From Pseudomonas brenneri (lineage in GTDB: Bacteria > Pseudomonadota > Gammaproteobacteria > Pseudomonadales > Pseudomonadaceae), in contig NZ_VFIL01000012.1 of assembly GCF_007858285.1 (NCBI RefSeq), forward strand, positions 90,815-154,814: a stretch of 64,000 nucleotides of DNA. The letters are read 5' to 3'. The position numbers and the translations under genes were made by a program. Below, one piece after another: positions 8,242 through 17,619 of the stretch (position 1 is the stretch's first letter; each line of letters starts with the position of its first letter). The notes under the pieces were generated by a model, which worked only from the letters and a program-made list of their open reading frames with translations, did no database searches and had not been told where the DNA came from.

Positions 8242-9026
8242 TGCCCCGGGCCCCGAAACATCAGGCCAAGGAAATGTTTAAGGTCCATCAGCAAACCCAT
8301 GCGCCCAGCGATCAAATCCTCCAACAGCGGGAAATACAGCAGCAGAAAAGCCAACCCAGCCAGGCTCTTGGCCGGCATTGCCAGGGTAGAAACCTGCAAC
8401 TGCGGGCTGTAGAGCCCGAGCAAGGCAAAGCCGAATTCCAGCAGCAACAACACCGCAATAAACGGTGCCGCGTAGAGCATCATGTGCACGAAGGTATCGC
8501 CAAGCAGGCCCAGGAACACACTGAAGCCGTTGACCGCTGGCAGTGGCACCCAAGCGGTGGGTGGCCAGATCAGATAGCTGTCCCAGATAACCTGCGTCAA
8601 CGCGCCCAGCCCGAAGGTTGTTATCAATAGAAAAATCGCCAACTGCTTGAACAAATGCCCGACCGGTGTCGCATCCGGCCCCAGCGAGGGGTTGAGTTGC
8701 CCGCCCGCCAAGGCTCCACGCTGATTATCGAGCAACGCGCCTACCGACTCGACCATCCAGAACGGCATGAACAGCAAAACCCCCAACAAGAACCCCAGGG
8801 CCATCTCCTTGAAAACCAGCCCGCCGAGCATCAGCGCAGAGTAATCCTTGCCCATCAATGCAGCATGAATGCCGGGCGTGGGGAACAAGGCCACGACCAT
8901 CACGACCGTGTGCCGGGTCATCCCGCGCACATGCTGGAAACAAAACGCCGGCACCAGGAACATGCACGGATAGATACGCGCCATGCTGATCAACAAGCTG
9001 GGCAAAAACTCAAGGTAAAGAAGCAC
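8238..9026 (-). CDS. hrcT: Export-gate membrane protein HrcT (SctT family)
   Basis: A 262-residue multi-helix membrane protein of the SctT/FliR family, which together with HrcR and HrcS builds the helical entry pore of the export gate. Characteristic stretches are PAFCFQHVRGMTRHTVVMVV near the N-terminus and FALLGLYSPQLQVSTLAMPAK in the second half (the FliR-type NRxxPQ-like segment). It overlaps hrcU by four bases and lies 10 bases after hrcS. Confidence 0.95.
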   Translation of the reverse strand: MLLYLEFLPSLLISMARIYPCMFLVPAFCFQHVRGMTRHTVVMVVALFPTPGIHAALMGKDYSALMLGGLVFKEMALGFLLGVLLFMPFWMVESVGALLDNQRGALAGGQLNPSLGPDATPVGHLFKQLAIFLLITTFGLGALTQVIWDSYLIWPPTAWVPLPAVNGFSVFLGLLGDTFVHMMLYAAPFIAVLLLLEFGFALLGLYSPQLQVSTLAMPAKSLAGLAFLLLYFPLLEDLIAGRMGLLMDLKHFLGLMFRGPGQ

Positions 9027-9036
9027 GCGTCGTTCC

Positions 9037-9300
9037 TCAGTTCAGTGCCGAGCGGGCAATCATGTCGAATGTCATATTGATCAGCTGGATCAACTCCACG
9101 CCAATCCAGCGCCCAGTCAGAATCAGGGTGATACCAACGGCCACCAGCTTGATCCCGAAGGGCAACGTCTGGTCCTGTATCTGCATCAGGGCCTGCACCA
9201 GGGATGTCATCACCCCAACGATCACCGCGACGATCAACGGTGGCGCCGAGAGCACCACCACCAGCAGCATGCCTTGCTTGAACAGTACGATCGGTTCCAT
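9037..9300 (-). CDS. hrcS: Export-gate membrane protein HrcS (SctS family)
   Basis: An 87-residue protein with two membrane hairpin helices and the family core VVLSAPPLIVAVIVGVMTSL followed by LQIQDQTLPFGIKL in slightly varied form. The start at 9300 (MEPIVLFKQG) gives the exact family length. A longer frame upstream would add an unrelated Arg/Cys-rich tail. It sits between hrcR and hrcT as in all Hrp clusters. Confidence 0.95.
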   Translation of the reverse strand: MEPIVLFKQGMLLVVVLSAPPLIVAVIVGVMTSLVQALMQIQDQTLPFGIKLVAVGITLILTGRWIGVELIQLINMTFDMIARSALN

Positions 9301-9307
9301 AAGCCAC

Positions 9308-9961
9308 TCACAGATAGGAAAGGAACAGACTGTCGAGCAGCCGCGACCACCCGGAAACCAATACAAACAGCAGCAACTTGAGCGGCAGGGAAATGGTCAT
9401 CGGCGAGACCATCTGCATGCCCAGGGCCAGCAGCAGGTTGGAGACAATCAGGTCGATGACGATGAACGGGATATAGATCAGGAAGCCGATCTCGAACCCG
9501 GCCTGCAATTGCGAAATCACATAAGCCGGAATCAGCAGCATGAGATCGTCGCGGTGGGCGTTCTGCGCCGTCTCCGGCGGCCACATGCGCGCCGTGTTTT
9601 CCACGAGATGGGTGAGGATGTCCGGGTCGGTGTTGCGGGTCATGAACAGGCGCAACGGCTGTATGGCCACAAGCCCCGTCTCCTGGAGGCGTTGCACGCT
9701 ACTCAGGTCCACCGGTGCTTGCTCGATATTCTGGGCGATGGCATACCCCACCGGCGCCATGATAAACAGGGTCGCCGCCAGCGCGATGCCGTTCAGCGCC
9801 ATACTGGGTGGCACTTGCTGCACGCCAATGGCGTTACGGGTGATCATCAGCACAATGATGATTTTCAAAAAGGCCGTACACACGATCAACAACATCGGCA
9901 TCAATGCCAATGCGGCGATGAAAAGCGCCAGAATAAGAGGTTCAACCCCCTGGAATGTCAT
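9308..9961 (-). CDS. hrcR: Export-gate membrane protein HrcR (SctR family)
   Basis: A 217-residue SctR/FliP protein, five copies of which form the core of the export pore. Family signatures include FLKIIIVLMITRNAIGVQQVP after the first helix and the C-terminal IDLIVSNLLLALGMQMVSP. It starts in a four-base overlap with the hrcQ stop and ends seven bases before hrcS. Confidence 0.96.
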   Translation of the reverse strand: MTFQGVEPLILALFIAALALMPMLLIVCTAFLKIIIVLMITRNAIGVQQVPPSMALNGIALAATLFIMAPVGYAIAQNIEQAPVDLSSVQRLQETGLVAIQPLRLFMTRNTDPDILTHLVENTARMWPPETAQNAHRDDLMLLIPAYVISQLQAGFEIGFLIYIPFIVIDLIVSNLLLALGMQMVSPMTISLPLKLLLFVLVSGWSRLLDSLFLSYL

Positions 9962-10980
9962 CGTGCGAAAATCACACGGGACAACTGCAAGCCCAGGCGT
10001 CCATCCATCTCGACCAACTGGCCCTGGCCAATCGGCCGATCACCATAGTAGAGCCCTGCCATGCCGGGGGCGTAGCCCGAGATGCTCAACACCGCGCCGG
10101 GGGCAAGATTGCGCAGTTCCCCGAGGGTCAGGTTCAGCGTTCCACAGCGCACATTCAAGGCCATGCTCAACTCATCGAAAGGCTCATGGCCAAAAACATC
10201 TACTACAGGCTCATCAAGGTCATGCTCTTCATACCCCGAGTAGTGTTGTGCTGAAAGATCCTCGTCCACAGACGTTTCCTCGATAGATATAAGTGTCAGG
10301 AGCACCGGCCCCGATTCATCGTCAATGCGCCCATGCAGGCGATGCTTTCCTATCCGCAACCGACCGCTGCCCTGCACGTCAAAAAAGGCCTGCTCCAGCA
10401 TCACTACGTCACCGGCGCGCAGGCTGCGAACCTGGCTCAGGGCTAGCTGCAAGCGTCCCAACGTCACGGCAACCGTCAGTTGAAACGAGGACGGCAATGG
10501 CAAGGCTGTCGGTTGCCAGCGCCCCGCATCACACAGTCCCAACAAACTCTCGGGCGCCAGTAACAGGTACCCCACCACCCTGGAGGCTCCCAACGTCACC
10601 GTGAGCCGACAACCGAAATTCAGCTTTCCAGGGGATGCCCTTAGCCGCAGGTAGCCAAACAGTGCTCGAACCTGAGGGCTCAAATGATGTTGAAACAGCT
10701 CCCAGAACCAAGAGTCCGGATCATTACCTGTATCTGCCAGCGTCACCGGGCACTCCCCCAGCAGGCTGAACATGGGCCCTGGCTCGCTGAAGGCCAACAG
10801 CCCACAGGCGCTTTCGAAGTACAGAGGGGCGGCGCTCCTGGGCGCACGCCCAGGCTCAAGCAGCAGCTCACCGTGCTGGTCTGCCACCTGAAACGGCATG
10901 CGCAAGCCTCGCCCCAGACGCAGGCGTGCCGCAACCGTGGCACTTTTGACCAAAGGTATAGCGAGAGCAGGCATGATCAT
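9958..10980 (-). CDS. hrcQ: C-ring protein HrcQ, single unsplit gene (SctQ family)
   Basis: A 340-residue cytoplasmic C-ring (sorting platform) protein. The start at 10980 overlaps the hrpP stop (ATGA), with a second possible ATG six bases on. The N-terminal half is the HrcQA-like region. An acidic linker (EETSVDEDLS) is followed by the C-terminal SpoA/SpoA-like domain (LNVRCGTLNLTLGELRNLAPG), equal to HrcQB. In P. syringae these are two genes, whereas here the frame is continuous. A Met at 10164 could start a separate 68-residue C-terminal product, as happens in other SctQ genes, but no strong ribosome site is visible there. Confidence 0.92.
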   Translation of the reverse strand: MIMPALAIPLVKSATVAARLRLGRGLRMPFQVADQHGELLLEPGRAPRSAAPLYFESACGLLAFSEPGPMFSLLGECPVTLADTGNDPDSWFWELFQHHLSPQVRALFGYLRLRASPGKLNFGCRLTVTLGASRVVGYLLLAPESLLGLCDAGRWQPTALPLPSSFQLTVAVTLGRLQLALSQVRSLRAGDVVMLEQAFFDVQGSGRLRIGKHRLHGRIDDESGPVLLTLISIEETSVDEDLSAQHYSGYEEHDLDEPVVDVFGHEPFDELSMALNVRCGTLNLTLGELRNLAPGAVLSISGYAPGMAGLYYGDRPIGQGQLVEMDGRLGLQLSRVIFAR

Positions 10981-11435
10981 GCCGCGCCCACATGGACCAG
11001 ATGCAGCTCGACAGGCTGGCCCAGAGCCTCGGCCAAACGGTCCTGGCAGCCTTGCCGCACGCCCCCCAACCAACGCGCGGCAAGCTCTTGCTCCGCCGCC
11101 AGCTCGATGTGCCACATACCCTGCTCACGTCGCACACTGGCGTTGATCCGCCCCAGGCGCGGCAGATAAAGCATCGCCTGCAGAGGCCATTGCGCACTCC
11201 CGTGGATCCGGGGTACCAATTGCGCCGTCATCGCCTCGATCATCAAGGTATCGGCTGCCCCCCCGGCTCCCGACGCAGAAGTGCCGTAGCCTGCACCCTC
11301 GGCATCACTGTCCAGCAGTTGAGCAAATAACCGCCCCTGCTCCCAGGGCACGACACCCGACAGTGCAGGTTCCTGTTCCGCTCGCGGCTCACGCGGACGC
11401 GGGCGTTCGGGCTTGCTTGCTTGGACTTGCGTCAT
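10977..11435 (-). CDS. hrpP: HrpP, pilus-length/substrate-switch regulator (SctP family)
   Basis: A 152-residue protein between hrpO and hrcQ, the usual place of the SctP length-control gene. The N-terminal third is Pro/Glu/Arg-rich and probably unfolded. The C-terminal part (WPLQAMLYLPRLGRINASVR) resembles the compact type III secretion substrate specificity switch domain that contacts HrcU. The start at 11435 makes an ATGA overlap with hrpO. Upstream in-frame starts would run 72 bases into hrpO. Confidence 0.8.
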   Translation of the reverse strand: MTQVQASKPERPRPREPRAEQEPALSGVVPWEQGRLFAQLLDSDAEGAGYGTSASGAGGAADTLMIEAMTAQLVPRIHGSAQWPLQAMLYLPRLGRINASVRREQGMWHIELAAEQELAARWLGGVRQGCQDRLAEALGQPVELHLVHVGAA

Positions 11436-11857
11436 ATGTCTTCCTGTGTCTCTTCCTGCGCCAATAAAACGGACAACTCCTGTAGTTTCTCGACCTCCCG
11501 CAGGCATTGGCTCACTTGTTTCTGCGCACTGGCGATATGCACCACCTGTTTCTCCCGCTGGCCATGCAGTTCATGCAACTGCCCTTCTTCGCGCCGGGTC
11601 CCGGCGGACAAGCTGCGCTCCTGGGTCCCCCAGGCCTTGAGCTGGGACAACGAGAGCACCTGCCCCTGGTGCTTCTCCAACAGCTCTGCGGTTTTCTGGA
11701 TTTCCTGCAGGCGGGTTTGCTCAAGCTCTTCCTGAGCCTGCTGGATTTTTGCCAACAAGGCTTGCTGGTGCCGCTTGGCCTCACGCAACGTACGCTCGGC
11801 ACGGTCCGCCCGATGCCGACGCAGGCGCCGCAAGGTGTCGATTTCAGAAAGGGACAT
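11432..11857 (-). CDS. hrpO: HrpO, ATPase central stalk coiled coil (SctO family)
   Basis: A 141-residue, almost entirely helical, charged protein (EIDTLRRLRRHRADRAERTL at the N-terminus). Coiled coil is expected throughout, as in YscO/FliJ, which turn inside the ATPase hexamer. The start lies 14 bases inside the end of hrcN, and the stop overlaps hrpP. Length and position match the family. Confidence 0.87.
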   Translation of the reverse strand: MSLSEIDTLRRLRRHRADRAERTLREAKRHQQALLAKIQQAQEELEQTRLQEIQKTAELLEKHQGQVLSLSQLKAWGTQERSLSAGTRREEGQLHELHGQREKQVVHIASAQKQVSQCLREVEKLQELSVLLAQEETQEDI

Positions 11858-13202
11858 GGGTGGTCAGGCTCATCAGTTGGTCGAGGGTCATGGACATCGG
11901 CGCGGGCTCGCGCAAGTCCTGGCGCAGAAACCCATCCACCGCCTGGCGACTGTCCACCGCCAGGTCAGTCAGGGCATCGCTGCCGGGCTGGTATTCCCCC
12001 AGCTTGAGCATCAATTCAATCTGCTGGTACGCCGATAACAAGCGGCGCAGTGCTGTGCCGGCCTGGATATGCACAGGCTCGGCGACGTTGCTCAGAATCC
12101 GTGAAAGGCTGGCCAGTACATCCACCGCCGGGTAGTGGCCGCGCTCAGCCAACTTGCGCGACAAAACGATATGTCCATCGAGCAACGAGCGCACTTCATC
12201 GGCCACGGGATCACTCATGGAGTCCTGCTCGATAAGCACGGTATAGATCGCCGTGATCACCCCCTCGCGGGTCAACCCGGCACGCTCCACCAGGCGCGGC
12301 AGCAAGCTGTACACCGAAGGCGGCAGACCGCCGCGCCCCAGTGGTTCGCCGGCCGCCAGGCCGATCTCACGCTGGGCCCGGGCAAAACGGGTCAGGGAGT
12401 CGATCAACAGCAGGACCCGCTTGCCCTTGCGACGGTAACCTTCGGCCAATGCCGTCGCGGTGAAGGCTGCACGGGCGCGCTCCATGCTTGAGCGGTCGGA
12501 CGTCGCACACACCAGCACCGCCTTGGCCCGCAGTTGCTCATCCAATTCGTGATCGAGAAACTCGCGCAACTCGCGGCCTCGCTCACCAATCAGGCCGAAC
12601 ACAATCACATCACAGTCAACGTTACGGGCGATCTCCGCGAGCAAGGTGGTCTTGCCGCAACCGGCGCCCGCAAACAGGCCAACACGCTGGCCTTCGCCCA
12701 AGGTCAGCAGACCATCGATCGAACGTACCCCGGTGGCCAGTGCCCGGTGGATCCGGGGCCGCTCGGTGGGCAAGGGCGCCTCGCACAACACCAGGCTGGT
12801 ATCCTCGGCGTGCGCCTCGACAAAGGCGCTGGCCCCCTCTCCCGTTATCGGGCGACCAAAGCCGTCCAGCACCTGGCCCAACAGGTCATCACTGACACGC
12901 ACCCGGTGTGATACGCCCAACTGCTCGACACTGGCACCCACCCGCACGCCTTCAAGATTGCCCAAGGCACTGAGCACCGCGTCCTGCTGATCGAAACCGA
13001 TGATCTCGGCCAGCATGTAATCGCCGGTGGACTTTTCAACCTGGCACAAATCGCCGATACGCGCGTGAGGCAAACGGCATTGCAGCAACATGCCGTTGAC
13101 ACGCTGGATACGTCCACGCACCGAGACCGGCGCAAAACTGGCCAGCGCCTGTGATCGGTCCTGCTGCCAGGCCTCCAGGCGTGCCTGCAGGTCGGCACTC
13201 AC
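11844..13202 (-). CDS. hrcN: Type III secretion ATPase HrcN (SctN family)
   Basis: The 452-residue hexameric ATPase that unfolds and releases substrates at the export gate. It has Walker A GAGCGKTT (about residues 179-186), Walker B in RVLLLIDSLTRFARAQREIG, and the ATP synthase-type signature PSVYSLLPRLVERAG. Length is normal. The start overlaps the hrpQ stop by four bases. It is the most conserved protein of the cluster. Confidence 0.98.
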   Translation of the reverse strand: MSADLQARLEAWQQDRSQALASFAPVSVRGRIQRVNGMLLQCRLPHARIGDLCQVEKSTGDYMLAEIIGFDQQDAVLSALGNLEGVRVGASVEQLGVSHRVRVSDDLLGQVLDGFGRPITGEGASAFVEAHAEDTSLVLCEAPLPTERPRIHRALATGVRSIDGLLTLGEGQRVGLFAGAGCGKTTLLAEIARNVDCDVIVFGLIGERGRELREFLDHELDEQLRAKAVLVCATSDRSSMERARAAFTATALAEGYRRKGKRVLLLIDSLTRFARAQREIGLAAGEPLGRGGLPPSVYSLLPRLVERAGLTREGVITAIYTVLIEQDSMSDPVADEVRSLLDGHIVLSRKLAERGHYPAVDVLASLSRILSNVAEPVHIQAGTALRRLLSAYQQIELMLKLGEYQPGSDALTDLAVDSRQAVDGFLRQDLREPAPMSMTLDQLMSLTTHVPF

Positions 13203-14104
13203 CAGCGCACCTCATAGCGCTGTACACCGTCGAACACCACTTTGCTGTTATCAATCAGGACCAGTCGCAAGCCATCCACTTCATCCCCGACAAACAGCCG
13301 GCTGCCTTCATCCAGGACGACATGGCCATTGGGCCCACCGACGATCTGCAGAATCTTGAAAGGGAACACAGCGCTACGTTCCTTGACCCGGCTGATCACC
13401 GGCACGGGAGTATCGAACTGCTCGCCAAAACGACTGAGCATGCGCGACACCAGTCCCACCTCCTCTTGGGCAACATCCCCGTCGAGCGTCACCTGGCCAT
13501 TGATCACCTGCAGGCGAATCCGATTCCCCAACTCACGCTCGTTGAGCATTTTCAGCAACTGTTGGCGGACTTCGTAGGGTGAGTCCAGCTCGTTTTTCTG
13601 ACTTGGCACCGGCATCAACGACGCCTGGGCCTCGTGCTCTCCCGTCGTGGCCAGGCCCACCGCCATGATGATGACCGCGATGACCACCACCAGGCTGATC
13701 AACCGTTTCTGTTGCGTCCCGGATATCGAGGACAACATCAGCGTCGGTACCGCTTCATTGACCGGCCTGACCGGTGGAGCAATGGGCGCGACAACCGGGG
13801 CTTGCGGCCAAGGCTGGTCGGCCAGGGTGACGCACAGTCGAATACTGCCAATCGAAAAAGGCACGTCCAGTGCCAGGTCGGCAATCTGTGCCAGGAGCTG
13901 ACCGTCATTGGCCCGCACCAACCCCTCTTGAGCCTGCACCGACCAGCGCTGCTCGATACACCGCAACACCACGTGGCGCTCGGCAATCCCCTCGTCATAC
14001 AGCGAAAGGTCGGCATCCGGATGCGCACCAATACTCCATTGCCCGCCAAACAACGGCAACGCCGCCCCCTGGCGCGAACCATCCAGCACTCGTAGCTCAA
14101 ACAT
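13199..14104 (-). CDS. hrpQ: HrpQ, inner-membrane ring protein (SctD family)
   Basis: A 301-residue protein with a cytoplasmic FHA-like N-terminal domain (MFELRVLDGSRQGAALPLFG through about residue 100). One membrane helix lies near residues 133-153 (LISLVVVIAVIIMAVGLA). Periplasmic ring-building domains include a BON-like segment (LQVINGQVTLDGDVAQEE). It forms the outer of the two inner-membrane rings around HrcJ. It overlaps hrcN by four bases. A 69-base gap separates it from hrcV. Confidence 0.9.
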   Translation of the reverse strand: MFELRVLDGSRQGAALPLFGGQWSIGAHPDADLSLYDEGIAERHVVLRCIEQRWSVQAQEGLVRANDGQLLAQIADLALDVPFSIGSIRLCVTLADQPWPQAPVVAPIAPPVRPVNEAVPTLMLSSISGTQQKRLISLVVVIAVIIMAVGLATTGEHEAQASLMPVPSQKNELDSPYEVRQQLLKMLNERELGNRIRLQVINGQVTLDGDVAQEEVGLVSRMLSRFGEQFDTPVPVISRVKERSAVFPFKILQIVGGPNGHVVLDEGSRLFVGDEVDGLRLVLIDNSKVVFDGVQRYEVRW

Positions 14105-14173
14105 CGCCTGGCCTCATTACCGCTACAACGAAAACGCCCCGCTCAGGACTCTGTGCCAGCCCCCATAACCGCC

Positions 14174-16270
14174 TCATGCCACCTCCTCACGCAACAGATT
14201 GTCCTGGGCAAGATCAAAGCGCCCCATCACCTTGACCTTGGACGAAGCACTCAACTCGGCGAACGACAGGACCGGCACATGGTTGAATTCCTCCAACAGC
14301 AAAGTGCGCAGGGGGCTACGCAAATCCTGCGCCACCAGCAACACGCTTTTGCTCTTGGGGCGCACGGCAAAGGCTTGCTTGAGCAGGCTGATCAGCGCTG
14401 CACTGCTTTCGTTATCCAGGGAAAAAAACACCCCCGTCTGGGTCTGGCGCAGGGCATCGCGCAACACGTTTTCGGTATGCGGAGACAACAGCCAGGCATG
14501 CAGACCGTCGGCTTCGCTGTACTGGTAAAGGATCTGCGACTTGAGGGCAATGCGCGCATAGTCGGCCAGGGCATCCGGTTCACGCTCATGCTGGCCGTGC
14601 TCGATCAGTGCCTCGACAATCAGCCGCACGGCCCGTAGTGGTACGCCTTCACCAGCCAGGCGCTGCAACACCGACGAAAACCGCGAAAGCGGCATGATCC
14701 GTTGCAGTTCCTGCACCAACTCCGGCTGGTTGAATTCCAGCCAACTGAGAATCGCCTTGCTCTCCTGGATCCCGAGGAACTGCGGGCCGCTGAGCAACAT
14801 CGCCCGCGTCATCCGCTCCAAAAGCAAGCTGTACGCCGTCGAGCGCGCCAGGTGTTCATCGGCAAGCACGGGGTCTTCGGGCATAAACCACACCCAGTCC
14901 TGTTCGTCGCGCTCAGCCAGGCCCCTGCTCCCGCCTTCAGGCTCGTCCGGCAGTGCCGCAAGCTCCACGCCCACCCAATGGCCGAGCGTGGCCTTCAACA
15001 TGGGTACTTCATGCACACAGAAGCGAAACTCATCGTCGGCCAACGCAGGCGCGAACTCGACTTCAAACGGCGGTAGCGTCAAGCCAATCTGGGTGACCAG
15101 GCTATTGCGGCTCTGGCGTACCCCGTGGATGACTTCCGACACCAGCGGGCTATCCTGCAGGGCTACTGGGAACTGCATCAGGTACGGCCGCGACGGGTCA
15201 AAACCACGCAGGTCCTCCACCCCGTTCTGCTCTGGCGGGACGCTATCGGCGACAGGCTCCTGCGTTTTTTCCTCACGCTGACGCTGGCGCATCAGGTAGT
15301 AACCCAGGCTGCCGGTCATCAGCGAAATAAGGATAAACACCACCGTGGGCATCCCCGGCAGCGCCGCGAAAGCGAGCATGCCCACCGACGCAATCATCCA
15401 GCTCTTGGGTTCGCTGGTCATCTGCCGGGCAATCTCGGCGCCCATATTGTTGCTGCCTTTATTGCGGCCGGACGGGGCCACACGGGTGATGATCATGCCG
15501 GCCGTCAGCGAGATCAGCAGGGCCGGAATCTGCGCGATCAGGCCATCACCGATGGTCAGCACCGAGTACAACGCCATCGAGTCGCCTGCACTCATGCCAT
15601 GCTGGAACATGCCGGTGGCAAAACCACCGAGCAAGTTGATCACCACAATGATCAGCCCTGCGATGGCGTCACCCTTGACGAACTTCATCGCCCCGTCCAT
15701 TGCCCCGAACAACTGGCTTTCGCGCGACAGTTGCTCACGCTTGTCCCGGGCCTGGTTACCATCGATCAGGCCGGCGCGCAGGTCGCTGTCGATGGACATT
15801 TGCTTGCCGGGCATCGCGTCCAGGCTAAAGCGCGCCGCCACTTCCGCGACCCGCTCCGAACCCTTGGTGATCACCAGGAAGTTGACCAGGGTCAGGATCA
15901 TGAAAATCACCAAACCCACTGCCAGATTGCCACCCACCACAAAGTTGCCGAACGCCTCGACTATGTCACCGGCGTCCTGCTCCAGCAGGATCAGGCGCGT
16001 TGTTGCAATCGACAACGCCAGGCGAAACATCGTGGTCAGCAGCAGAATCGACGGGAACGAGGAAAAAGCCAAAGGTCCCGGCAAGTACAACGCCAGCACG
16101 ATCAACAGGCACGAGATACAAATATTGAGAGCAATCAGGATATCCACCAGCCAGGTGGGCAACGGCACGATAAAGATAAACACAATGGCCATGACCACCA
16201 CCGCGCCCAGCACCTCGGCGCGTTGTGCAACTTTCAACAGCACCGCGTTGATTGCCCGCAAGGCACTCAT
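14174..16270 (-). CDS. hrcV: Export-gate protein HrcV (SctV/FHIPEP family)
   Basis: A 698-residue protein with about seven or eight N-terminal membrane helices and a large cytoplasmic domain that forms the nonameric docking ring for substrates and chaperones. The FHIPEP signature is clear (VNFLVITKGSERVAEVAARF, then DAMPGKQMSIDSDLRAG). The start at 16270 overlaps the hrpJ stop (ATGA). A longer frame would begin inside hrpJ. Confidence 0.96.
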   Translation of the reverse strand: MSALRAINAVLLKVAQRAEVLGAVVVMAIVFIFIVPLPTWLVDILIALNICISCLLIVLALYLPGPLAFSSFPSILLLTTMFRLALSIATTRLILLEQDAGDIVEAFGNFVVGGNLAVGLVIFMILTLVNFLVITKGSERVAEVAARFSLDAMPGKQMSIDSDLRAGLIDGNQARDKREQLSRESQLFGAMDGAMKFVKGDAIAGLIIVVINLLGGFATGMFQHGMSAGDSMALYSVLTIGDGLIAQIPALLISLTAGMIITRVAPSGRNKGSNNMGAEIARQMTSEPKSWMIASVGMLAFAALPGMPTVVFILISLMTGSLGYYLMRQRQREEKTQEPVADSVPPEQNGVEDLRGFDPSRPYLMQFPVALQDSPLVSEVIHGVRQSRNSLVTQIGLTLPPFEVEFAPALADDEFRFCVHEVPMLKATLGHWVGVELAALPDEPEGGSRGLAERDEQDWVWFMPEDPVLADEHLARSTAYSLLLERMTRAMLLSGPQFLGIQESKAILSWLEFNQPELVQELQRIMPLSRFSSVLQRLAGEGVPLRAVRLIVEALIEHGQHEREPDALADYARIALKSQILYQYSEADGLHAWLLSPHTENVLRDALRQTQTGVFFSLDNESSAALISLLKQAFAVRPKSKSVLLVAQDLRSPLRTLLLEEFNHVPVLSFAELSASSKVKVMGRFDLAQDNLLREEVA

Positions 16271-17358
16271 GCCTTGATTCCCGGCCAAGTGTGGGTGTGC
16301 CGCGAGCCTCGCTCCTGCGTAGCGTATTCAAACAACACCTGCTTGTAGCTGTTCAGCGCCTCTTCGCGCCGTCTTGCATCACTCCACCAGGCCAGGGGCA
16401 GGGCCTTGAGCTCCGGGAAAAAAGCGCTGAGGGAGCTCAACTGGTGAGCCTGCTCATCTCCCCCCAAGTCCCTGGCCAGGTGCTTGACTTCATGGGGCGT
16501 AAGACCGCTGGCCGCATACCCCAGCAAGCGCTGCAACAAGCCCACCGGATCCAGGTGCAGTTCGGGGTACAAAAGAAGGGACTGCCCGATCAGTTCCTTA
16601 CAACGCGAGAGCACGCCACTCAATCGACTGCAGTCGTTGAGGCCCAACAGCAAGGTACGCAACTGGCCCCGGTCGACTGACGAGGTCTGCGCGGCAATAT
16701 CATCGGCCAGGGCCCGGCGGATCAACTTCAACCCGGACGCGAAGTCTCCTTCACCGAACAGCCCCAGCAATGACTGCATCAGGGTCGCCAGCGATTGGGT
16801 CGTGACCACGCTGGTGTAATACATGCTGCGCACAGCCTGGCGCAGATGCGGATCATCACTGCCCGCCTGCAGCGCCAACGCGGTGTTCAGGCCTGCCTGG
16901 ATCTGCGGCTTGTAATGGGCCTCCAGGTCAGCCAGGGAACTGCGTGCCAGGGTCGCCTCTGCGGTACGCCCCTCAGCATCCGACTGAAGCGCCACGTGCT
17001 TGAGCACCACATAAGCCCGTGCAGGGTCATTGCCGGTGATATCCATCATCTTGCCGACGCCGGCGCCGAGCAGCAGTTGCACCCTGACATTACGGGCGAT
17101 GGTCGCCATTTTCGCCTGGGCTGGATGCCCCAACTGCTCATAGAGTTGAGTCAACTGCTCGGCCGGTGGTGTGCGCAAACCCAGTTGCCGCTGACCCAGC
17201 GCCCTGGTGTTGAGTTCGACTTCTTGGGTGAACAGCGCACTGAGGTCATCAGCTACGGGGGGGCTTATCTGAGTTGCCGGCCCACTTTCAATCCGGGCAG
17301 GTGCCGGTTGATTCAGCGGCGCGGGGGTTTGCACATCAAGGTTGGGATCGACTTTCAT
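16267..17358 (-). CDS. hrpJ: HrpJ, gatekeeper of type III secretion (SctW/YopN family)
   Basis: A 363-residue helical protein, the first gene of the long minus-strand operon, preceded by a hrp box 30 bases away. SctW gatekeepers control the order of translocator and effector export. The N-terminus is Pro-rich and flexible (APLNQPAPARIESGPATQIS), followed by the HrpJ-like domain and a TyeA-like C-terminal domain. The size fits P. syringae HrpJ. Confidence 0.9.
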   Translation of the reverse strand: MKVDPNLDVQTPAPLNQPAPARIESGPATQISPPVADDLSALFTQEVELNTRALGQRQLGLRTPPAEQLTQLYEQLGHPAQAKMATIARNVRVQLLLGAGVGKMMDITGNDPARAYVVLKHVALQSDAEGRTAEATLARSSLADLEAHYKPQIQAGLNTALALQAGSDDPHLRQAVRSMYYTSVVTTQSLATLMQSLLGLFGEGDFASGLKLIRRALADDIAAQTSSVDRGQLRTLLLGLNDCSRLSGVLSRCKELIGQSLLLYPELHLDPVGLLQRLLGYAASGLTPHEVKHLARDLGGDEQAHQLSSLSAFFPELKALPLAWWSDARRREEALNSYKQVLFEYATQERGSRHTHTWPGIKA

Positions 17359-17388
17359 GGGAATGCCATAACAAGAGATTCGTATCCT

Positions 17389-17417
17389 TGTGTGGCTGGA
17401 ACGCTCGATACGGTTCC
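17389..17417 (-). promoter_or_regulatory. hrp box (HrpL promoter) of the hrpJ-hrcU operon
   Basis: Read on the minus strand: GGAACC, 16 bases, CCACACA. This is a perfect consensus match with the 16-base spacer variant, ending 30 bases before the hrpJ start. Confidence 0.93.
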
Positions 17418-17551
17418 ATCTTCATCCTCTTCGTATGAATGATGAAAATAACGGCACAAACCCATGGTGCTTTGTGCAAGTCATTGCAAAAAAAACACCT
17501 AAAACAAGATATTTCCTTATATTTTTCAAATAGATATCGATAATTTCCGTT

Positions 17552-17567
17552 TGGCACAAGCGGTGCT
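17552..17567 (+). promoter_or_regulatory. Sigma-54 (-24/-12) promoter of hrpL
   Basis: TGGCAC, 5 bases, GTGCT. GG (17553-17554) and GC (17565-17566) have the spacing required for sigma-54, with one change from TTGC in the -12 part. Transcription would start near 17578, about 42 bases before hrpL. This is the expected target of HrpS. Confidence 0.85.
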
Positions 17568-17619
17568 AACAGGGTTCTCGTCGAAACCATTTCGACTGCT
17601 TATACCCTGAGGAAAAATC

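Noticed and set aside
11850..11885. A possible reversed hrp box at the hrpO start (TGGGTGG then GGTCGA)
   Set aside because: Only three of six bases of the GGAACC half match, and it lies inside hrcN with overlapping genes on both sides.
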